Source: Anaerolineae bacterium (GTDB lineage: Bacteria; Chloroflexota; Anaerolineae; Promineifilales; Promineifilaceae). From it: 64,000 bases of DNA. The stretch lies in contig JAHDWK010000004.1 in assembly GCA_023382655.1 (NCBI GenBank), positions 274,538 through 338,537 on the forward strand, in the 5' to 3' direction. The notes under the pieces were generated by a model. The model worked only from the letters and a program-made list of their open reading frames with translations, was not told the DNA's origin and ran no database searches. The translations under genes and the position numbers were made by a program. Every line of letters begins with the position of its first letter. Position 1 is the stretch's first letter. Below, in pieces: positions 8,484-19,468 of the stretch.

Positions 8484-10184
8484 TCATTTGATGCGGTAGC
8501 CCTCGTAGTCATTGTTAAATAACCAGGCCACGATGGTCCCGATCTCAATTGTTTCGGGCAGGTAAGTGAGCATGGTCACAGACGATGTGCCGCGCGTGTG
8601 TAGCATGTGTTGGGTTCGTGTCATGCGGTCAAAACGCTGCTGCCAGGTATGGAGGTTAGACGGCCGTAAATCCACCCACCCCTTCTCCGCCCACCCGTTG
8701 ATATTCTCCGCCGACAATGCCGCCTCATGGTAGATGCTTTCCGGGATGTTCAAGCGTGGCCCACGAATCAGATGTTGGCCGTCTGGTGTGAGAATGGGCA
8801 CTCCAATAGAAGTGATCTGCGTACGCAGTAACTCGTTTTCCAGGATGAACTGGTAAAGCGTCTCGGCCAACTCTGTGGCGGGCGTGGCGATGACCCGTCG
8901 CAGCGTTTGATAATTGAGCTTGAGCAAATGCGCCTCATACAACAATTTGGACAACTCCGGCGGCCCTAATTGGCCCAACGCCACACTGTGGCTGTTTGTC
9001 TCTTCTTCAATGCGTGCCAGCTTGTCCAGCGCCGTCTGGCGCAGCACTCCCGCCCGGTAACTGGAATTGATAATGCTGCTGTCAATCCCGGCAATCACGT
9101 CATAGCCGGTATTGCTGCCTTTTATCTCTAGCACAGCCTGTTGCGCAATTTCTTCGGGCGTCACAAACTCCATCTGGTTCAGGTGGGTAATGGCTTCAAA
9201 CTCACCCCGGGCAAAAAAGCCATTTTCGCCGGTATCCACACCGGCCATGTGCAGCTTGCCCAACCGTTCATACGGGCCCTCGTCGCCGCGCAGGTTCAGC
9301 ACGCCATTTAGCTGGTGCGTCTGGCTCTGGTGGCGGAACTGGGGACGGCCGCGCACTTTCACCGTTTTATACGTCACCCGCCGGTAACCGATCATGGCTG
9401 CCGGTTTAAGTTCCTTCACTAATGGACCGCCCGGCGTGCGCGCCATAAGGAAGAGCAGACCGGTGTGGGCAAAGGCGACGGCCGTCTTGCTCATCAACTT
9501 GGCGCTGGGACGATCTTCGCTGTGGGTGTAGGGGATATTGAGACCCATACCGCCCGTGCCGGTGGTGCCAATTTTCAAATAGAGACGGGTGCCCACCTCA
9601 CACATGACCTTGTGGATCATTTGCACATGGCGAATAAGCTGCGGCAGCGATTGGGAAATCAACAACATGCTGATGTTTTGCTCAATGGCCCGCCCCAGTT
9701 CATCCAACGCTTCTATATCCTGGTGATCCACCACCTGGCGTAGCTGCTGCAATATGTCATACGTTTTTTTGCTGAGCGACTCCACATCCTGATAGCTGAT
9801 GGCTGTAGCCGTGTTGATGCTGTCTACAATAACATCGGGACGATATTGCTGGATAAGCTGCACCAGCGCCGAACGCTGGTAGGCCACCTCTAAAGAGCCA
9901 AATAAGTCCTGGTATAAATCATCGCGGCGGGCGCGGCTCTGCATCAGGCGCAGGCGGCGCTCCAGCATGAAATCACTGCGCACAAATACGTCTCCCCACG
10001 CGCCCACAAATTCAATGTGAGGAAACTCTTTGCGTACATCGTGCAAAAATTCGCGCACTTCTCCGCGAAACAAACTGGCCACAACAATCCGTTGGGGCCC
10101 AATCTGGCGGGCAATGGTGCGCACAATCTGCGCGCCCACCAGCCCGGCGCCCCCCATGACTAAAACGCAGCGATCCTGATTCAT
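8484..10184 (-). CDS. SDR-like (Rossmann) protein, 566 aa
   Basis: The N-terminus VLVMGGAGLVGAQIVRTIA is a glycine-rich NAD(P)-binding Rossmann signature typical of extended short-chain dehydrogenases/epimerases. At 566 residues the protein is far longer than ordinary family members (about 300-350). Long helical stretches follow the Rossmann core, such as the Gln/Leu-rich KKTYDILQQLRQ region, and a segment KIGTTGTGGMGLNIPYTHSE near residue 210 may be the active-site neighbourhood. I see no standard YxxxK with certainty. AGGAG lies six bases upstream of the ATG at 10184. Substrate unknown; it may be an SDR-fold protein of non-enzymatic or novel function. Confidence 0.65.
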   Translation of the reverse strand: MNQDRCVLVMGGAGLVGAQIVRTIARQIGPQRIVVASLFRGEVREFLHDVRKEFPHIEFVGAWGDVFVRSDFMLERRLRLMQSRARRDDLYQDLFGSLEVAYQRSALVQLIQQYRPDVIVDSINTATAISYQDVESLSKKTYDILQQLRQVVDHQDIEALDELGRAIEQNISMLLISQSLPQLIRHVQMIHKVMCEVGTRLYLKIGTTGTGGMGLNIPYTHSEDRPSAKLMSKTAVAFAHTGLLFLMARTPGGPLVKELKPAAMIGYRRVTYKTVKVRGRPQFRHQSQTHQLNGVLNLRGDEGPYERLGKLHMAGVDTGENGFFARGEFEAITHLNQMEFVTPEEIAQQAVLEIKGSNTGYDVIAGIDSSIINSSYRAGVLRQTALDKLARIEEETNSHSVALGQLGPPELSKLLYEAHLLKLNYQTLRRVIATPATELAETLYQFILENELLRTQITSIGVPILTPDGQHLIRGPRLNIPESIYHEAALSAENINGWAEKGWVDLRPSNLHTWQQRFDRMTRTQHMLHTRGTSSVTMLTYLPETIEIGTIVAWLFNNDYEGYRIK

Positions 10185-10205
10185 GGAAATCTCCTGGTGG
10201 GTAAT

Positions 10206-10282
10206 CCGTGAACCGTAATCCGTAAATTGTAATCCGTGAACCGAGGCCGGACTACGGTTTACCGATTACGGATAACCGATCA
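10206..10282. repeat. Tandem-heptamer imperfect palindrome (TAATCCG/TGAACCG words)
   Basis: The left arm reads as six consecutive seven-base words of the type TAATCCG, TGAACCG, TAAATTG. The right arm is four inverted words TACGGTT, TACCGAT, TACGGAT, AACCGAT. The array sits in the 205-base gap between the nucleotidyltransferase stop and the SDR-like start. The tail AACCGATCACCAA recurs in the repeat at 28488. Confidence 0.75.
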
Positions 10283-10389
10283 CCAAAATAGTGGGATATA
10301 CGGGGGCATTTTATCATGGGCACGGCCGTAGCCGCCAGCGCCACCACGGAACGCACCTGTTTGTGGCCACAACTGGAGGAATACAGGGA

Positions 10390-11208
10390 TTATAAATCAT
10401 CTATCGGCGGCTCATGCGCCAGCCAGTTGAGTTCACTATCATGCAAAAAATGATTCGGCCAATCGAGTGATTTCTCTTCTATACCCAGGAATTCCATCAC
10501 CTGCACACAAAGTTGATTCACCATGGACAGGTCGTGGTCTGTCAGTACCTTTTGCACCAATTCGTCAAAACGGTCTGGTTTATGCTGCGCCCTTGCCGTT
10601 TCGCGCAGCAGCCATTTGTGGTAGGGGTACAACATCTCATTTTCATTGAGAATCAAGCGGCAGGAAAACAAGACCATTTTCTGGACGGCAAGGAGAATCA
10701 GGTAACTGTTTTGCTTTTTGACGCCCTCGCTGTAAAACCAGCGCCAGGCCAACAGTTGGGCCGCAAATCGCTCCCGGCGCGTCGCTTTTTCGGCGGCGGG
10801 GAATCTGCTGACATCGGCTAATAGCTGCGCCAAGTTTTCAATCCTTGAGAATAAAACGGCATTGTCCTTGAAGGCATACCGCGCCGGGTCGCTGCCCCGT
10901 TCGCTGATTTTTTGTAGAAAATCCAGGCTGACAACTTTACAATCAACATAGCCGCCAGCATAAGTGCAAATATCCCACAAACTAAACGCCAGCTTGTTTT
11001 CCCGCTTTCTTCCTTCGTATTCGGCCTCATGCACAATGAGGGCCACATCTATATCCGAGTCCGATTCGGCAAACCCATGCGCCAGCGAACCGCCGAGCAG
11101 AATGGCCAAGATGGTCATATCTGCTTTATATCTATCCAAAAACTTCTCAATTGCTTCTTGGTGCTGGTTTTCCATGTCGAATGCAAATGCCACGGCCGTT
11201 TTCTTCAT
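10390..11208 (-). CDS. Nucleotidyltransferase-domain protein (272 aa)
   Basis: The pol-beta/MNT-type nucleotidyltransferase motif GGSLAHGFAESDSDID spans residues 39-54: the GS pair followed by the two metal aspartates D52 and D54. A third acidic position is plausible at YVDCKVV near 93. The C-terminal half is helical. Such proteins transfer a nucleotide to an antibiotic, RNA or protein, or act as antitoxin/toxin partners. The start codon overlaps the stop of the preceding small membrane-protein gene in an ATGA arrangement (11205-11208), so the two are translationally coupled. No HEPN partner is seen. Substrate unknown. Confidence 0.75.
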   Translation of the reverse strand: MKKTAVAFAFDMENQHQEAIEKFLDRYKADMTILAILLGGSLAHGFAESDSDIDVALIVHEAEYEGRKRENKLAFSLWDICTYAGGYVDCKVVSLDFLQKISERGSDPARYAFKDNAVLFSRIENLAQLLADVSRFPAAEKATRRERFAAQLLAWRWFYSEGVKKQNSYLILLAVQKMVLFSCRLILNENEMLYPYHKWLLRETARAQHKPDRFDELVQKVLTDHDLSMVNQLCVQVMEFLGIEEKSLDWPNHFLHDSELNWLAHEPPIDDL

Positions 11209-11555
11209 TCACCGGAAGAAATCCACATGTGACGATACCAAAATTCAGGAATGGCTGTAACAAACGAAAACGTGAACCGCTTTATCCAAAATCTCCTCTC
11301 TTCCGCAGAAATTTTTGACGATGCAGACAGATAAACAGCGAATAACAAAGTGGATAAGATAGAAATACTGAGAGTTAATCCGCAGAAGAAAACAATGTAC
11401 AACAGAATGGCACCAAACTCAGTCGAACGCTCCGAATCACCGAAACTAACGACCACCCAGCCGTAAATGAATGTTGCGAAAGCGATAATCCAGGGCAAAA
11501 TCCACACTAACATAAAAATAGTAGCTGTTGACCTTCTGATCAATTTCATAACCAT
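11205..11555 (-). CDS. Small membrane protein (116 aa), unknown
   Basis: Two strong hydrophobic segments, at about residues 10-35 (IFMLVWILPWIIAFATFIYG) and 48-75 (ILLYIVFFCGLTLSISILST), are followed by a basic amphipathic tail. AGGGTGAAG precedes the ATG. It is coupled by a four-base overlap to the nucleotidyltransferase gene and lies 45 bases after the smc stop on the same strand. No family recognised; a membrane partner of the nucleotidyltransferase is possible but unproven. Confidence 0.6.
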   Translation of the reverse strand: MVMKLIRRSTATIFMLVWILPWIIAFATFIYGWVVVSFGDSERSTEFGAILLYIVFFCGLTLSISILSTLLFAVYLSASSKISAEERRFWIKRFTFSFVTAIPEFWYRHMWISSGE

Positions 11556-11600
11556 ATCTTCACCCTGGCTACGGCCGTCACCCCATCACCCTACTCCTCA

Positions 11601-14600
11601 TCAAATCAACTCCGGCTGTTTGATGTAATCTTCCGGCTTGATGGAGATGGCCTGGCTGGCGCTGTCTGTGCCCATGCTGATGCCGTAGATGGTTTGCGCC
11701 GCCTGCACCGTGCCCCGGTTGTGGGTGATGATGATGAACTGCGTCTTCAGGCTCAATTCTTGCAGCAGTTCGCGGAAGCGGTTGATATTGGCCTCGTCCA
11801 GCGCCGCGTCCACTTCGTCCAGCACACAAAACGGCGTAGGCGCAACCTTGAGCAGGGAGAAGATAAGGGCCACGGCCGTCAACGACCGCTCACCCCCCGA
11901 CAACAATCCCAACGCCTGCTCACGCCGGTTGGGCAGCCGGGCAATAATATCCACCCCACTGATCGTCAAATCATCCGGGTCCGTCAGCACCAGCCGCGCC
12001 GCGCCGCCGCCAAACAACTGCGTAAAAATGCCGCCAAAGACCGCATTTACCTTATCCACCGTCTCCGCAAAAGCCCGCGAGGTCAGGTCGTCCAGTTCGG
12101 CGATAATTTTGCGCAACTGCGCCTCCGTCTCGTTCAGGTCGCCTACCTGTTGCGTCATAAAATCGAAACGTTCCTGGGTGGCTTCGTACTCCTCCGGCGC
12201 GTCCGGGTTGATGGCCCCCATGCGGTGCATCTGCGCCCGGTACTCTTGAATGGTGCTTTCGATGTCCCCCGGCAGTTCGGTGACAACGGGCAGCATCTCC
12301 ACGCCGCCAATGGGCAGCGGTGTGGGGCCGGTCTGGTCTTCGTCGTAAGTTAAAGCCACCAGACCCAGGTCGGCTTTGATGCGCTCTTGCAAATTTTCCA
12401 GTGTGGTCTGGTGCTGCGTCAGAGCGATTTTGGATTGGGTGTAGAGCGTTTCGGCATCGTGTGTCACTTTTTGCAGCACGGCCGTACCTTCCTCCATCTG
12501 TGCCAGCTCCAACCGTGCCTCGCTCAATCGCTCCTTCAACGGCCCCAGCCGCGCTTCCAAGTCAGCCACCTGATCAAACAGACGGGTTCGCTCCTGTTCC
12601 TCGGCCGCCTGGGACAGCGCCGCCTGCTCCTGCTGCAACTGGGTACGCCGCTCTTGCAGCCGCACCAACTGCCCGGAAAATTGAGCCAGCGTCGCCCGGC
12701 GGCTGTCTACCACCGCCTGCCGCCCGGCCACAATCGTTTGCGCCGCGTTCACCGCCTGCTGCAAACCATCACGCTGCTGCTGCGATTCCGTCACCGGCAG
12801 CACCGCCAGTTTCACCTGCGCCTCGGCCGCTCTCTTTTCCAATGAGACCAATTCGGCCGTATCCACCTCAATTTGCATCTCGATCTCGCCAATCCGCTGC
12901 TCCAGGCGACCCACTTCTTGCAACTGGCTCTGCCGCTGCCGCTCCACAAAACCAAGCTGCTGGCGCTGACGGTCCATTTCTCGCTGCGTCCGGGTTGCTT
13001 CCTGCCCGGCCTCCGTGAGCAGCCAGGCCAGCCGCGTCTCTTCATTTTGCAGATCGTCCACCTGATTTTGCATCTGTTGGATGGCAGTTTGTTGGGCAGT
13101 TACGGCCGTTTCCACCGCCCCCACCTTTTCCCGTTCCGCCACCAACGCCGCCTGCGCCTGCCGCCATTCCGTCTCCCGCGCCAGGATGCTGCTTTGCCCG
13201 CTGCCCGTCTCCACCAACCCGCCGGGGTGGGCGATAAACCCATCCAGCGACACGGCCGTGCAGCCCGGCGGCAAATGAGTGGCAATCCGATAAGCGGCGG
13301 CCGCATCCTGCACCAGCAAAATTTGCCCCAACAACAGTTCGGCGGCCCGTTCCGCCTCTGGACGCGCGGACACCAATCCCGCTGCCCAACCAATCACGCC
13401 CGCATCTTCGGGCATCTCCACCAGTTCCGGCAGTTGGATGCGGTTCAGAGCAATGGCCGAGAGGGCGCTGTTTCCAGCCTGCGCCGCCAAAACGTGCCAC
13501 AGCGCTTTTTCGTCCGGCAGCAGCAGCGCCCCCAACCGCGCCTGCATCGCCGCGGCAATGGCCGGTTCATACGCCGGCGGAATGGTAATAAAGTTGACCA
13601 GCGCGCCAATGACGCCATTTTTGTCGGCCGCCACCTCTTTCAGGCGCAGCCCGTCCAGCATGTCGGCGCGGGCTTCCAGGCGGGCCAGGTCACGGCGGCG
13701 CTGCTGCAGCTGCTGCTCGGCGTCGCGGTGTGCCTGCCGCTGTGTTTTCAGGTCGCGGATCAGCGTCTGGCGTTGATTCACGATGGCGTCCCGTTGTTGG
13801 CGTAGATCGTCGTTTTTTTGTTGGGCAGATTGGAACACGGCCATCAACCGCTCAATCTCCGCCTGCACCTTCACCACCTCATCCGTATCCGCCTGATTTT
13901 GTTCCCCTGCTCGCTCTTTCAACCGTTCCCGCAACTGGTTGATCTGCCCCTGCGCCTGGGCCAACCGGTTTTGTTTGTCGCGCTGCTGTTGCGTAGCTTG
14001 CTGCACGGCCGTTTGCCATTTGTCAATTTCGCGCCGGGTTGTCTCAAAATCGGCGTTGTACTGCTGCCACTGCCCCCGGCTCTGCTGCAACTCGGTCTGG
14101 GCTGCCGCCAGATCGTGCAAAGCGGCGGTTAGTTCGGCCTGCGCCGCCGCTGCCTGCTGCTCTAATCCGGGCAAATCGGCTTCCACTTCCGCCAGCCGCC
14201 GCACCAACGACTCCCGCCGCTCACCCATGATGGCCGCCTGCCGCCGCGCCGTTTCCAGTTGGTCGCGGGTGTCATCGCGCTCGTTTTGCAGGTCGGCGGC
14301 CTGCTGTTCCAGCCGGTGCAGGCGGCGGCGCAGGTCGTCGCTGTTTTCCTGGCGCACGCGCAGTTTGTGGCGGTTTTGCTGCCAGGTGGTTTCGGCAGTC
14401 ACGGCCGTGTCCCGCACCTGCCGCAGTTCCTTCTTCGCCTGCTCCCACTTGTAGCCGTACCAGAGACGCAGCAAATGGTGCAGGTCGGCCTGAATCTGCT
14501 CGTAATTGCGGGCGCGGGTGGCCTGCCGCTTCAAGGAAGTCAGCCGGGGCTGAATTTCCGCCAGGATGTCGTGGATGCGCTGTAAATTGTGCTGTGTTTC

Positions 14601-15146
14601 TTGCAAGCGCCGCAATGTTTCGGCGCGTCGGCTTTTGTAATGGTTGATGCCCGCCGCCTCTTCAAAAAGCGCCCGTCGCTCCTCGGAACGCAGCGACAGC
14701 GCCTGATCTACCAATCCCTGGCCGATGATGGTGTAGGTGCGTTCGGCCAGACCGCTGGTTGACAGCAGGTCGGTGATATCTTTCAGACGCACTTTTTGGC
14801 CGTTGAGGATGTATTCATTCTCGCCAGAGCGGTAGGCGCGGCGGCCAATTTCCACTTCGCTGTAATCAATGGGCAGCCAGCCTTCGCTGTTGTCCAGGGT
14901 GAGGATGCTCTGGGCCATGCCGGCGCGGGCGCGGCTCTGGCTGCCGGCGAAGATCATGTCGGTGGTGCGTTTGCCACGCAGGGTGCTGTAGCTTTGTTCA
15001 CCCAACACCCAACGCAGGGCATCGGCGATGTTGCTCTTGCCGCTGCCGTTGGGGCCGACGACGGCCGTAATGCCCATATCAAAGATAAATTCAGTTTTGG
15101 TGGCAAAGGTTTTGTACCCTTGCAGGGAAAGGCGTTTGATTCTCAT
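11601..15146 (-). CDS. smc: Chromosome segregation ATPase SMC
   Basis: Structural maintenance of chromosomes protein, the core of bacterial condensin, which loops and compacts DNA with ScpA/ScpB. The 1181 residues give the full architecture: Walker [10 protein letters not shown] near residues 33-41, a long Gln/Arg-rich coiled coil, a hinge around residues 510-680 (with [10 protein letters not shown] and [13 protein letters not shown]), the returning coiled coil, then the C-terminal signature [14 protein letters not shown] and Walker [14 protein letters not shown]. scpA and scpB are not in the window, which is common for unlinked smc. Antisense long ORFs across the coiled coil are composition artefacts. 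Confidence 0.97.
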   Translation of the reverse strand: MRIKRLSLQGYKTFATKTEFIFDMGITAVVGPNGSGKSNIADALRWVLGEQSYSTLRGKRTTDMIFAGSQSRARAGMAQSILTLDNSEGWLPIDYSEVEIGRRAYRSGENEYILNGQKVRLKDITDLLSTSGLAERTYTIIGQGLVDQALSLRSEERRALFEEAAGINHYKSRRAETLRRLQETQHNLQRIHDILAEIQPRLTSLKRQATRARNYEQIQADLHHLLRLWYGYKWEQAKKELRQVRDTAVTAETTWQQNRHKLRVRQENSDDLRRRLHRLEQQAADLQNERDDTRDQLETARRQAAIMGERRESLVRRLAEVEADLPGLEQQAAAAQAELTAALHDLAAAQTELQQSRGQWQQYNADFETTRREIDKWQTAVQQATQQQRDKQNRLAQAQGQINQLRERLKERAGEQNQADTDEVVKVQAEIERLMAVFQSAQQKNDDLRQQRDAIVNQRQTLIRDLKTQRQAHRDAEQQLQQRRRDLARLEARADMLDGLRLKEVAADKNGVIGALVNFITIPPAYEPAIAAAMQARLGALLLPDEKALWHVLAAQAGNSALSAIALNRIQLPELVEMPEDAGVIGWAAGLVSARPEAERAAELLLGQILLVQDAAAAYRIATHLPPGCTAVSLDGFIAHPGGLVETGSGQSSILARETEWRQAQAALVAEREKVGAVETAVTAQQTAIQQMQNQVDDLQNEETRLAWLLTEAGQEATRTQREMDRQRQQLGFVERQRQSQLQEVGRLEQRIGEIEMQIEVDTAELVSLEKRAAEAQVKLAVLPVTESQQQRDGLQQAVNAAQTIVAGRQAVVDSRRATLAQFSGQLVRLQERRTQLQQEQAALSQAAEEQERTRLFDQVADLEARLGPLKERLSEARLELAQMEEGTAVLQKVTHDAETLYTQSKIALTQHQTTLENLQERIKADLGLVALTYDEDQTGPTPLPIGGVEMLPVVTELPGDIESTIQEYRAQMHRMGAINPDAPEEYEATQERFDFMTQQVGDLNETEAQLRKIIAELDDLTSRAFAETVDKVNAVFGGIFTQLFGGGAARLVLTDPDDLTISGVDIIARLPNRREQALGLLSGGERSLTAVALIFSLLKVAPTPFCVLDEVDAALDEANINRFRELLQELSLKTQFIIITHNRGTVQAAQTIYGISMGTDSASQAISIKPEDYIKQPELI

Positions 15147-15324
15147 AAGCGGCGGGCAGTATAGAGGGAAGTGGTCAGGTGATCAAGTGTTTGCGGCGGC
15201 AGATAAATCTGCACCAAAAAAGGCAAAGTTGGCCTGCGCCGACTATTGCCAGGCCGCGCAGGCGGTCTTGGCCTTGTGTACCCGCGAATTTATTCGCCGG
15301 GCTGGTGATGAGAGACGTAGGATG

Positions 15325-15350
15325 ACAATCGCCGCGAGATTGTTACAATC
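15325..15350. promoter_or_regulatory. Three ACAATC half-sites before the lipoprotein gene
   Basis: ACAATC (15325-15330), its inverse GATTGT (15338-15343) and ACAATC again (15345-15350) lie 20-45 bases upstream of the start at 15370. The last two form a close inverted repeat with a one-base gap. They look like an operator, but no regulator is identified. Confidence 0.35.
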
Positions 15351-15369
15351 GCCGCTCATTGGAGGTAAC

Positions 15370-17661
15370 ATGAACGTCAAGAACCTGTTATTGTTGAGCA
15401 TTCTTCTGGTAATTGTCCCGGCCTGTAATCGTGAGGGCCAGACTGAGAACCCCACACCCAGTCCAACTTTGGAAGTTGTAGTAGACACGGCCGTACCCGC
15501 CACAGAAGCGACCAATTTACCAACTAACACGGCCGTAGCCAGCACACCAACCACGCCCCCAGCCACCGCCACCACCGCGCCCACCAACACGCCAGAGGCA
15601 GCAGCGACAAATGACAACGCCGTTGTTTTGCTTACAGAAGACGGCGAAGAAGTGCAATTCATTCCCCCACCCCCGGACGGCATCCAGGTGTTATTGGCAA
15701 ATGTCGAAGCGGGCAGGTACACCCTGCCCGAAGCCGTCATTGCCGCGTTACAGCGTTACAGCGGCGAAGAACCCACGCTTGACCTCTTTGGCGAGCAGCC
15801 CGCACGAGGGCTGGATGGGTGGCGGCTCTCTTCGCTGGCAGCAAACGCCTACGCCAGCGCTTCGCCCGAAGAGCAGGTGGAAATGGAACGGCTCTATAAC
15901 AAAATCATACCCTCACCCGAACTGCTGGAAGCGATCTCTGCCCCTGCTGCGCCTGATAGTTCCGGGCGCGATACGCACATCGCCAAAGCCAGGGCACAAA
16001 CGGACTGCCTGCGTTTATGGCGCGAAGGTTTCCCCGAAGGGGAGCATCCATTGTGCCTGCTGTATATCGAATTCACCGAATCTGGTCATACCTACCGTGT
16101 TTATTACCCGGAAGCACGCCGCACAGACGAGACGTTTTTGCCCTATGCGCAGGCGGCCACCGATGCTTTGCGCGATTCGGTGCGGGTCTATGGGGAGTGG
16201 AGCGAACTACGGGACATCAACCTGATTTTCACCTTACTGACGCCGCCGGAGGAAGAAGAACATGGCACCGGGGCATTTGTACCTGTGCTGACGGCCGCGG
16301 AAATTCGCACGGCCCCCTGCCCCATCCTGGTGCTGCCGTTGGGGCTGGATGGCCCGGCCGATGAAGGCTTCAAGCAGCTCATCGCCCACGAGGTTTTTCA
16401 CTGTGTGCAATATTGGCGGCAGGAAAACACCACAGATGCCTCCACCGACTGGTACATTGAGGGAATGGCCGAGTATTTCAGCGGCGTTGTTTACCCCAAT
16501 GCGAACAATGAACATCAATATCTAGGGGGGTTCAACTTTTTTACGGCCAGTGAATCCATTCTCGACCTGCAATACTCTGCCTGGGTCTTTTTCCAATATC
16601 TGGGGGATCGCTTTGGTAAAGAGTTTGTGGTCAACATGCTCGATGTGCTGCCCACCTCTGGCGGTAAAACGGCGCAGGCGGCGGCTCTGGCCGGCATTGG
16701 CGACATGCCCGCGGTGTTTCACGAATTTGGGCGGGCTTTTCTGGACAGGCAACTACATGACGAGAACGGCACTCCTCTGCCTATGCCGCCGTATTACCTG
16801 CCGCCCAGTCGTTTTGTGTTAAATCCGGGCAGCCACCAGTTGCAAGCCATCCCCTTCCAACTGGCACGCTACCAGCTCACCTATCGAGAGGCCAAGGAGT
16901 ATGCCATTGAACTGGAAACATCAGCCGGAGCCGGGCGGTTGGCGGCGCGCCCGGCCAGCAGCGCCGGCACCTGGGGCGATCTGCCGTTGGAAATCCGCAT
17001 CAGTTGTGATGATGTGGTTTATGTGGGATTGGTGACAAATACGGACGCTACCAGCGACTATGCCGCCACCGCGCAAACAGAATGGGTGGATTTGGGCGAG
17101 GTACTATGCGACCCTTGTCTGGTGGGTACCTGGATGCAGGACACGGCCGTGATTGAGGAGAATTTCCGTACGCTGGCAGCGGGCGCCAATGTGGTGGCCG
17201 TGCGCGGCCAATTTTTCCTGGTGATTGACGAAAACAGTATGACATTCACGCCCCAAGGTTATGGCGTTCAGATAGAGAATGATGGGGAAGTGGTTGATAT
17301 GGCCATGGAGGGTAGCAGCACCAGCACATACATTATTCCCGCCGAGGGTCAAATCCTGGCTACACAAGGGGCATTTGATTTTACGGCTACCTTCACCGGT
17401 CCCGCCGGCACATTCAGCACAGTGTTAGGGCCAGAAGCGATGAGCATGATCCCCTCGCCATTAAGTTTTGGCCCCACCGACCCGCTCGACCCCGGTTCCG
17501 TTCCTGCGCCGGGAGAACTGGGCGGCGGCGAAACCAGCACCGCAACGGAACTGATTTTCGGGTATGAATGCACGGAGAATACATTGACCACTTTCCCGCC
17601 GCCCGGTTTGTCGCCGATTACCAGTTCCACCTATGTGCGCGTCTCCGGTTCTGCTCCATAA
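15370..17661 (+). CDS. Secreted lipoprotein with thermolysin-like HExxH motif
   Basis: The 763-residue protein starts with a lipoprotein signal peptide (hydrophobic [14 protein letters not shown], acylated Cys19), followed by a Thr/Pro-rich linker to about residue 80 as in many surface lipoproteins. The centre carries HEVFH at 340-344 and E364 in [12 protein letters not shown]. The 20-residue spacing from the second His to the Glu matches gluzincin metallopeptidases such as thermolysin, so an extracellular zinc protease is likely. The C-terminal 250 residues are beta-rich and of unknown fold. GGAGG lies five bases before the ATG; the frame is open further upstream, but that extension would encroach on the start of the divergent smc gene. 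Confidence 0.8.
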   Translation: MNVKNLLLLSILLVIVPACNREGQTENPTPSPTLEVVVDTAVPATEATNLPTNTAVASTPTTPPATATTAPTNTPEAAATNDNAVVLLTEDGEEVQFIPPPPDGIQVLLANVEAGRYTLPEAVIAALQRYSGEEPTLDLFGEQPARGLDGWRLSSLAANAYASASPEEQVEMERLYNKIIPSPELLEAISAPAAPDSSGRDTHIAKARAQTDCLRLWREGFPEGEHPLCLLYIEFTESGHTYRVYYPEARRTDETFLPYAQAATDALRDSVRVYGEWSELRDINLIFTLLTPPEEEEHGTGAFVPVLTAAEIRTAPCPILVLPLGLDGPADEGFKQLIAHEVFHCVQYWRQENTTDASTDWYIEGMAEYFSGVVYPNANNEHQYLGGFNFFTASESILDLQYSAWVFFQYLGDRFGKEFVVNMLDVLPTSGGKTAQAAALAGIGDMPAVFHEFGRAFLDRQLHDENGTPLPMPPYYLPPSRFVLNPGSHQLQAIPFQLARYQLTYREAKEYAIELETSAGAGRLAARPASSAGTWGDLPLEIRISCDDVVYVGLVTNTDATSDYAATAQTEWVDLGEVLCDPCLVGTWMQDTAVIEENFRTLAAGANVVAVRGQFFLVIDENSMTFTPQGYGVQIENDGEVVDMAMEGSSTSTYIIPAEGQILATQGAFDFTATFTGPAGTFSTVLGPEAMSMIPSPLSFGPTDPLDPGSVPAPGELGGGETSTATELIFGYECTENTLTTFPPPGLSPITSSTYVRVSGSAP

Positions 17662-17668
17662 ACAGGGT

Positions 17669-18934
17669 ATGACGCTACAACTCACTACCCAAGAGGAAAT
17701 GATGCTGGCCGGGGAAGAGGGCACGGCCGTGCAAATGGCGATGCGCATTCTGGTGACAATGGCCGGGGTGTATGGCGCGGCGCGGCTGCTGGATGTGGCC
17801 TCGGCGCACATTGACGGATGCCTGTATCACGGCGACTCCGGCCTGGAATTTGCCGAACGGCTGGTGGCGGGTGGGGCGCGGGTGCACATTCCCACCACTC
17901 TGAACGTGGGCGCGGTTGACCTGCTGCACCCGGAACATTTCCAGGGTGATCCCCAGTTGGCCGCCCGCGCCGCCCGGCTGATGCACGCCTACGAGGAAAT
18001 GGGCTGCCAACCCATCTGGACGTGCGCCCCCTACCAGGCAATGCACCGCCCCGCTCTGGGCACAGACATCGCCTGGGCAGAGAGTAACGCCATCGTTTTT
18101 GCCAATTCGGTGTTGGGGGCGCGCACCAATCGGTATGGCGACTTTATTGATATTTGCATGGCCATCACCGGACGCGCCCCGGCTTTTGGTCTGCACCTGC
18201 CGGAAAACCGGCGCGGCCAACTACTGTTCCGTCTGGAAGGCATTCCCCCACAATTGTTACGCGAAGATGTCTTCTTTCCGGTGTTGGGCTACTTCCTGGG
18301 CGAAGTGACTCAATCCAAAATCCCGGTAATTGAGGGGTTATTACCGGAGACGACGGAAGATCAACTCAAGGCGTTGGGGGCGGCGGCGGCTTCGTCCGGG
18401 GCGGTGGCGCTGTTTCATGCGGTAGGGGTGACGCCGGAAGCGCCCACGCTGGACGCGGCATTTCAGGGACGGCCGTGTCCACAAACCATCCCGGTGACGC
18501 TGGCCGATTTACGGGGGACAGTGGGCAAGTTGGGGACGGTGGAGGATGGTGCAATTCACGTGGTAGCGCTAGGTAGCCCCCACTTTTCGCTGGCCGAATT
18601 TGCCGCGCTCATGCCCTTGCTGGAACAATATCCCATTCACCCAGAAGTAGAATTTATCGTCTGCACCAACCGGCTGGCGCTAGTAGCTTTGCAACAACGC
18701 GGTTGGCTGGCGCAATTGCAGGCGTGGGGTGTGCGGGTGGTAGTAGATACGTGTGTGGTGGTAGCCCCCATTGTGCGCCGCCAAGGGGGCGTGCTGATGA
18801 CCAATTCGGGCAAGTTTGCCCATTACGCGCCGGGCAACATTGGTTTTGAGGTGGTCTTTGGCAGTCTGCAAGAGTGTGTTCGCTCGGCCACGCAGGGTTC
18901 TGTGTGGCGAGATAATTTATTGTGGTTTAACTAA
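17669..18934 (+). CDS. Aconitase X catalytic (large) subunit
   Basis: A 421-residue member of the AcnX family. Motifs include ASAHIDGCLYHGDSGLEFAE, RVHIPTTLNVGAVDL, the cysteine-bearing WTCAPYQ, and VVDTCVVVAPI near the C-terminus; the cysteines are expected iron-sulfur ligands. Characterised relatives are the archaeal phosphomevalonate dehydratase large subunit and bacterial cis-3-hydroxy-L-proline dehydratases. The swivel subunit is encoded separately at 19519, so this is the two-subunit form. Start at the ATG 17669, eight bases past the preceding stop. Neither mevalonate nor hydroxyproline genes are nearby, so the substrate is open. Confidence 0.88.
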   Translation: MTLQLTTQEEMMLAGEEGTAVQMAMRILVTMAGVYGAARLLDVASAHIDGCLYHGDSGLEFAERLVAGGARVHIPTTLNVGAVDLLHPEHFQGDPQLAARAARLMHAYEEMGCQPIWTCAPYQAMHRPALGTDIAWAESNAIVFANSVLGARTNRYGDFIDICMAITGRAPAFGLHLPENRRGQLLFRLEGIPPQLLREDVFFPVLGYFLGEVTQSKIPVIEGLLPETTEDQLKALGAAAASSGAVALFHAVGVTPEAPTLDAAFQGRPCPQTIPVTLADLRGTVGKLGTVEDGAIHVVALGSPHFSLAEFAALMPLLEQYPIHPEVEFIVCTNRLALVALQQRGWLAQLQAWGVRVVVDTCVVVAPIVRRQGGVLMTNSGKFAHYAPGNIGFEVVFGSLQECVRSATQGSVWRDNLLWFN

Positions 18935-18950
18935 ATTCAGGAGGTAAACG

Positions 18951-19448
18951 ATGGCAAATCAGACAGGTAAAGTAGAAACGGCCGTTGACAACACCATGGG
19001 CTGCCTGGAACGATTGCGTTCCGGTTGTATCCTGGTAGGAATCAATCTGATCTTCATATTTTTTATTGGCCTGTTTCTCTATTTTGCCAACCGGAATTAC
19101 CAGCTAGAGCAGGTGGGCGTAACAACGATGGGCACCGTCACGGGACTGGAAGAATCAAGCTCCGCAGAAGGCGGCTGTTGCGTTTATTCACCCGTTGTGG
19201 AATTCCGCGTGGACGGGCAAACCTATGTATTCGAAAGCAGCAATGCCTCAGACCCGCCGCGTTATGATGAAGGGGACCAGGTCGAGGTTTTATACGACCC
19301 CAGCAACCCGGACAGGGCCCAGATTCAAGGCGGCGCGGGTTGGCTGCTCTGGGCCGGGTTGGCCGGCTTGTTCGTCATTATTATGCTGGGCATCAATTTT
19401 TGGGGTGGGCGGCGTATCTGGCGCGGCGAAGCGATTGATGATGAGTGA
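18951..19448 (+). CDS. DUF3592-like membrane protein (165 aa)
   Basis: Two membrane helices (about residues 26-48 and 125-148) flank an extracytoplasmic beta-rich domain with GVTTMGTVTGLEE, CCVYSPVVEFRVDGQ, and the family-typical DEGDQVEVLYDPSNPDRAQI. AGGAGG stands six bases before the ATG. Its function is unknown. It separates the two aconitase X subunit genes although nothing links it to that enzyme. Confidence 0.75.
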   Translation: MANQTGKVETAVDNTMGCLERLRSGCILVGINLIFIFFIGLFLYFANRNYQLEQVGVTTMGTVTGLEESSSAEGGCCVYSPVVEFRVDGQTYVFESSNASDPPRYDEGDQVEVLYDPSNPDRAQIQGGAGWLLWAGLAGLFVIIMLGINFWGGRRIWRGEAIDDE

Positions 19449-19468
19449 TGAGATTTGTTAAATCTTGG

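Noticed and set aside
10206..10282. CRISPR-like array
   Set aside because: Repeat period is seven bases with no spacers and no cas genes; it is a palindromic heptamer repeat.
12401..14585. Several long plus-strand ORFs (up to 310 codons) opposite smc
   Set aside because: They lie antisense to the coiled-coil coding region, have Arg/Pro/Gln-rich low-complexity translations and no ribosome sites; typical shadow frames of GC-rich coding DNA.
15028..15369. Upstream extension of the HExxH lipoprotein frame
   Set aside because: It would overlap the start of divergent smc and remove the lipoprotein signal peptide from the N-terminus; GGAGG at 15361 supports the start at 15370.
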